DNA of 8,723 nt from Leptolinea sp. (GTDB taxonomy: Bacteria > Chloroflexota > Anaerolineae > Anaerolineales > Anaerolineaceae): contig JALHEL010000069.1 of NCBI GenBank assembly GCA_022837205.1, positions 6,915-15,637 of the forward strand. Direction: 5' to 3'. Position 1 is the first letter of the stretch. Each line of letters opens with the position of its first letter. This document shows, one piece after another, positions 6,928 through 8,723 of this stretch. The position numbers were made by a program, and so were the translations under genes. Under the pieces are notes generated by a model. It saw only the letters and a list, made by a program, of their open reading frames with translations. It was not told where the DNA came from and did not search any database.

Positions 6928-7491
6928 TCAGCGTCTGCGAATGGCAAAACCGCGCATATTCGTTAATATAGTCGTACATAACAAGGCAATGTACAAAATT
7001 CCCCAACCGACGGACAGGGTATATCCCATCAAACCGGCGTAATTTCCGATGAATATCATCCGGAAAAGCCCCAAGATATATCGCAGAATCGGAACCGCTC
7101 CGCCGATTCCGGCCGCGATTGCCGTCAATTTATTCAGATCCGCCGCTCGGCGTTTTTGAGTAACCGCCCGGACGGCTTTGGCGATCAGATTCCCCAACAA
7201 CAATCCCAGAATGATCGCCGTCAGCATGGAATAAAAATTAAAAAAATACAATACAAAAGATCCCAAGGCTCCGATCAGAAAAGCAACGATCGCCGATAAA
7301 ACATAATCCCGGGATACGGCGGTGTTGAATTTTTTCTGTTGCTCTTTGACACATTCCTTACAGCGATAACCGGTCGGTGTGGAGACCGCGCAATCCATGC
7401 AAATAGGCCGCCCGCATTGATTACAACAAATCAATGTCTCCCGATTCGGATGCTTGTAACAGGTTTTAATTTCGCTTATTTCCTCACTCAT
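6928..7491 (-). CDS. B-box-type zinc-finger membrane protein of unknown function
   Basis: A 187-aa protein. Residues 11-47 form a cysteine-rich module with four metal-ligand pairs: C11-x2-H14, C23-x2-C26, C31-x2-C34 and C44-x2-C47. This suits two zinc ions in a B-box-like cross-brace fold. A short basic linker leads to four predicted hydrophobic segments at about 63-84, 87-107, 121-143 and 157-177, ending in the basic tail RRR. With no signal peptide, the zinc module is probably cytosolic at the inner face of the membrane. B-box zinc modules usually mediate protein contacts, and I cannot assign a specific partner. Its ATG overlaps the nadK stop by 4 nt (ATGA) and its stop is one base from recN, so it is locked into this operon. 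A regulatory or scaffolding role is only inferred. Confidence 0.9.
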   Translation of the reverse strand: MSEEISEIKTCYKHPNRETLICCNQCGRPICMDCAVSTPTGYRCKECVKEQQKKFNTAVSRDYVLSAIVAFLIGALGSFVLYFFNFYSMLTAIILGLLLGNLIAKAVRAVTQKRRAADLNKLTAIAAGIGGAVPILRYILGLFRMIFIGNYAGLMGYTLSVGWGILYIALLCTTILTNMRGFAIRRR

Positions 7492-8375
7492 ATCGTTGTC
7501 TTTCGATTAGCGCTCGGATTTCGTTGCATATATTGAATAAAATTCGAGTAGAAAAATCCCTTTCCTTCCAAGCGCACATAACGCGCCGAAAATTCTGAAG
7601 CGGAGACCGAAATCGTATCCGATTCATCAATCATCATCCCATCTTGCCCGTCCGGTGAAAAAATCGTTTCGTGTTCGGAAGACGATCGAATTTCCACCAC
7701 ATCGTTTTCGTCGAGAACAATCCCGCGCTCCAGGCACAAATGGGGCGCCACGGGGATCACCAGAATATTTCGCAATTCCGGTTCCATAATCGGTCCCCCG
7801 GCTGCCATGGCGTATGCGGTGGACCCCGTTGCAGTGGAAACAATCAATCCGTCCGCGACATAATCCGTCAGATAATTTTCATTAATGCGGACGTTGATAC
7901 GAATCGGGCGTAATTTGGAACCATGACCGATCACCGCATCATTCAGCACTTCCCAGCGAGTTCGTTCGTTATTCTTTCGAACCAGCTCGACATGCAACAT
8001 CATCCGTTTTTCAATCCGCCAATCCCCGTTCATTAAAGCCGGAAGTTTTTCCCGCCATTGATTTTTGGCGATTTCCATCATAAAACCGAAGCTGCCCATA
8101 TTGATCCCGCAGACCGGAACCTCAAATGGTGCGCATAGTTTATTGGTGCGTAACATCGTCCCGTCACCGCCGAAAGTAATCACCAAATCAAAGGGGCGGC
8201 GTTCAAGGCTTTCACGAAAAGCTTCATCGTAAAGGGACCAACCTTCCGCGACAGCCTGTCCGTGAAAACGGGTATTGATTTCTTCAATAATTTTCTTGGC
8301 TTCTTCTTCGGCGGCAGCCAGATGAGGGTGCCAGGTCACACCGATTCGTTCGGGTTTTTTTGTCGTTTGATTCAT
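7488..8375 (-). CDS. nadK: NAD kinase
   Basis: This cytoplasmic enzyme phosphorylates NAD to NADP using ATP or polyphosphate, setting the cell's NADP(H) supply. It is 295 aa, the family's usual size. The GGDGTMLR motif at 69-76 carries the catalytic Asp, and GINMGSFGFM at 90-99 is the glycine-rich segment after it. NDAVIGHG at 145-152 corresponds to the usual NE/ND motif. DGLIVSTATGSTAYAMAAGG at 175-194 is the strongest NAD kinase signature, and a late DGQ sits at 242-244. All key elements are present, so it should be active. The ATG at 8375 lies 6 nt after the stop of the Cas4-like gene, with only a weak purine-rich ribosome binding site (GAGCGAAG). Its stop overlaps the next start by 4 nt. 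Confidence 0.97.
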   Translation of the reverse strand: MNQTTKKPERIGVTWHPHLAAAEEEAKKIIEEINTRFHGQAVAEGWSLYDEAFRESLERRPFDLVITFGGDGTMLRTNKLCAPFEVPVCGINMGSFGFMMEIAKNQWREKLPALMNGDWRIEKRMMLHVELVRKNNERTRWEVLNDAVIGHGSKLRPIRINVRINENYLTDYVADGLIVSTATGSTAYAMAAGGPIMEPELRNILVIPVAPHLCLERGIVLDENDVVEIRSSSEHETIFSPDGQDGMMIDESDTISVSASEFSARYVRLEGKGFFYSNFIQYMQRNPSANRKTTI

Positions 8376-8381
8376 CTTCGC

Positions 8382-8723
8382 TCACAATTTTTCATCACAA
8401 ATCGATCGGTATCCGCAACCCCCGCAGCGGAATGAATCGCAATGAGAACGATGAACTTCTTCGAGCGAATCATCTTCCCTGATCCTTTCCAATCGGTCCA
8501 GAAGTTCATCCCTTCTTTTTATTGTATACGAAATCTTAAACTCTTTGTTTCGATAACGCAAAATTCCGTAATCCGGCTTCACGGCAAAGGTCTTCTCCGC
8601 CAACAGGCAATAAGCCATTAATTGGAAGACGTGAGAAGCCGGCGGTGTTTCCGGAGCCGGCTGAGATTTGATTTCGATCGGAATCAGTTGTTCCCCTTTT
8701 TGAATCAACAGATCCGGTTTCCC
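8382..8723 (-). CDS. Cas4/Dna2-like PD-(D/E)XK nuclease with Fe-S cysteines (5' part outside window)
   Basis: The frame is open to the right edge, so this is the C-terminal 113 residues of a longer protein. The TTG at 8706-8708 is internal: residues just before it (GKPDLL) already belong to the nuclease fold. Visible RecB-family motifs are GKPDLL (catalytic Asp), IPIEIKS (the E-x-K pair) and FQLMAY (the Q-x3-Y type motif). The C-terminus has the cysteine set C-x4-C-x2-C-x5-C in SHCDSFRCGGCGYRSIC. The last three match the Fe-S cluster arrangement of Cas4, AddB and Dna2-like nucleases, whose other ligand normally lies upstream, here outside the window. Such proteins cut single-stranded DNA ends. 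No cas gene or repeat array is visible, so I do not call it a CRISPR Cas4; a stand-alone repair nuclease is as likely, given RecN in the same run. It is 6 nt upstream of nadK. Confidence 0.85.
   Translation of the reverse strand, partial: GKPDLLIQKGEQLIPIEIKSQPAPETPPASHVFQLMAYCLLAEKTFAVKPDYGILRYRNKEFKISYTIKRRDELLDRLERIREDDSLEEVHRSHCDSFRCGGCGYRSICDEKL

Noticed and set aside
6924..6947. Earlier TTG start for recN at 6947
   Set aside because: It would add seven residues overlapping the upstream gene, and the typical RecN N-terminus starts at the ATG at 6926.
8382..8723. A CRISPR-Cas locus based on the Cas4-like gene
   Set aside because: No direct-repeat array and no other cas gene is visible; Cas4-like nucleases are common outside CRISPR loci.

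Overview
The window suggests a chromosomal segment from a Chloroflexota bacterium, most likely of class Anaerolineae. This is inferred from three protein styles that I associate with that group: a membrane-anchored LysM protein with Thr-Pro linkers, an R3H-domain ATPase of the SpoIIIAA/Ycf45 kind, and a B-box zinc-finger membrane protein next to nadK and recN. Base composition is moderate and looks uniform by eye. I see no rRNA, tRNA, CRISPR array, insertion sequence or phage gene.

Every supported gene is on the minus strand, so transcription runs from high to low coordinates. In that order they are: a Cas4-like PD-(D/E)XK nuclease (its 5' part is cut by the right edge), NAD kinase, a B-box zinc-finger protein with about four membrane segments, RecN, a LysM surface protein, an unrecognised protein that looks like two GNAT-type halves, the R3H-domain P-loop ATPase, thymidylate kinase, and a secreted or anchored DsbA-cyclophilin fusion (its 3' end is cut by the left edge). 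Junctions are very tight: 6 nt, a 4-nt overlap, 1 nt, 13 nt, about 19 nt, a 4-nt overlap, 3 nt, then about 56 nt or more before the last gene. This is the layout of one long operon with translational coupling. There is no gene-free stretch over 300 bases. The longest one (about 1050-1105) holds only a weak hairpin.

The cluster mixes three themes. One is DNA maintenance and precursor supply (Cas4-like nuclease, RecN, Tmk, with NAD kinase supplying NADP). The second is nucleic-acid-linked ATPase biology of unknown role (the R3H protein). The third is the cell surface (zinc-finger membrane protein, LysM protein, DsbA-cyclophilin fusion).

The most notable items are the last gene, which joins a thiol oxidoreductase and a prolyl isomerase in one exported chain, and its anomalous 5' end, where the signal peptide can be read only through a non-standard start or a one-base shift in an A-run. 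I do not see convincing evidence for a wholly new defence or mobile system. The core of the window is housekeeping genes with several poorly characterised partners.
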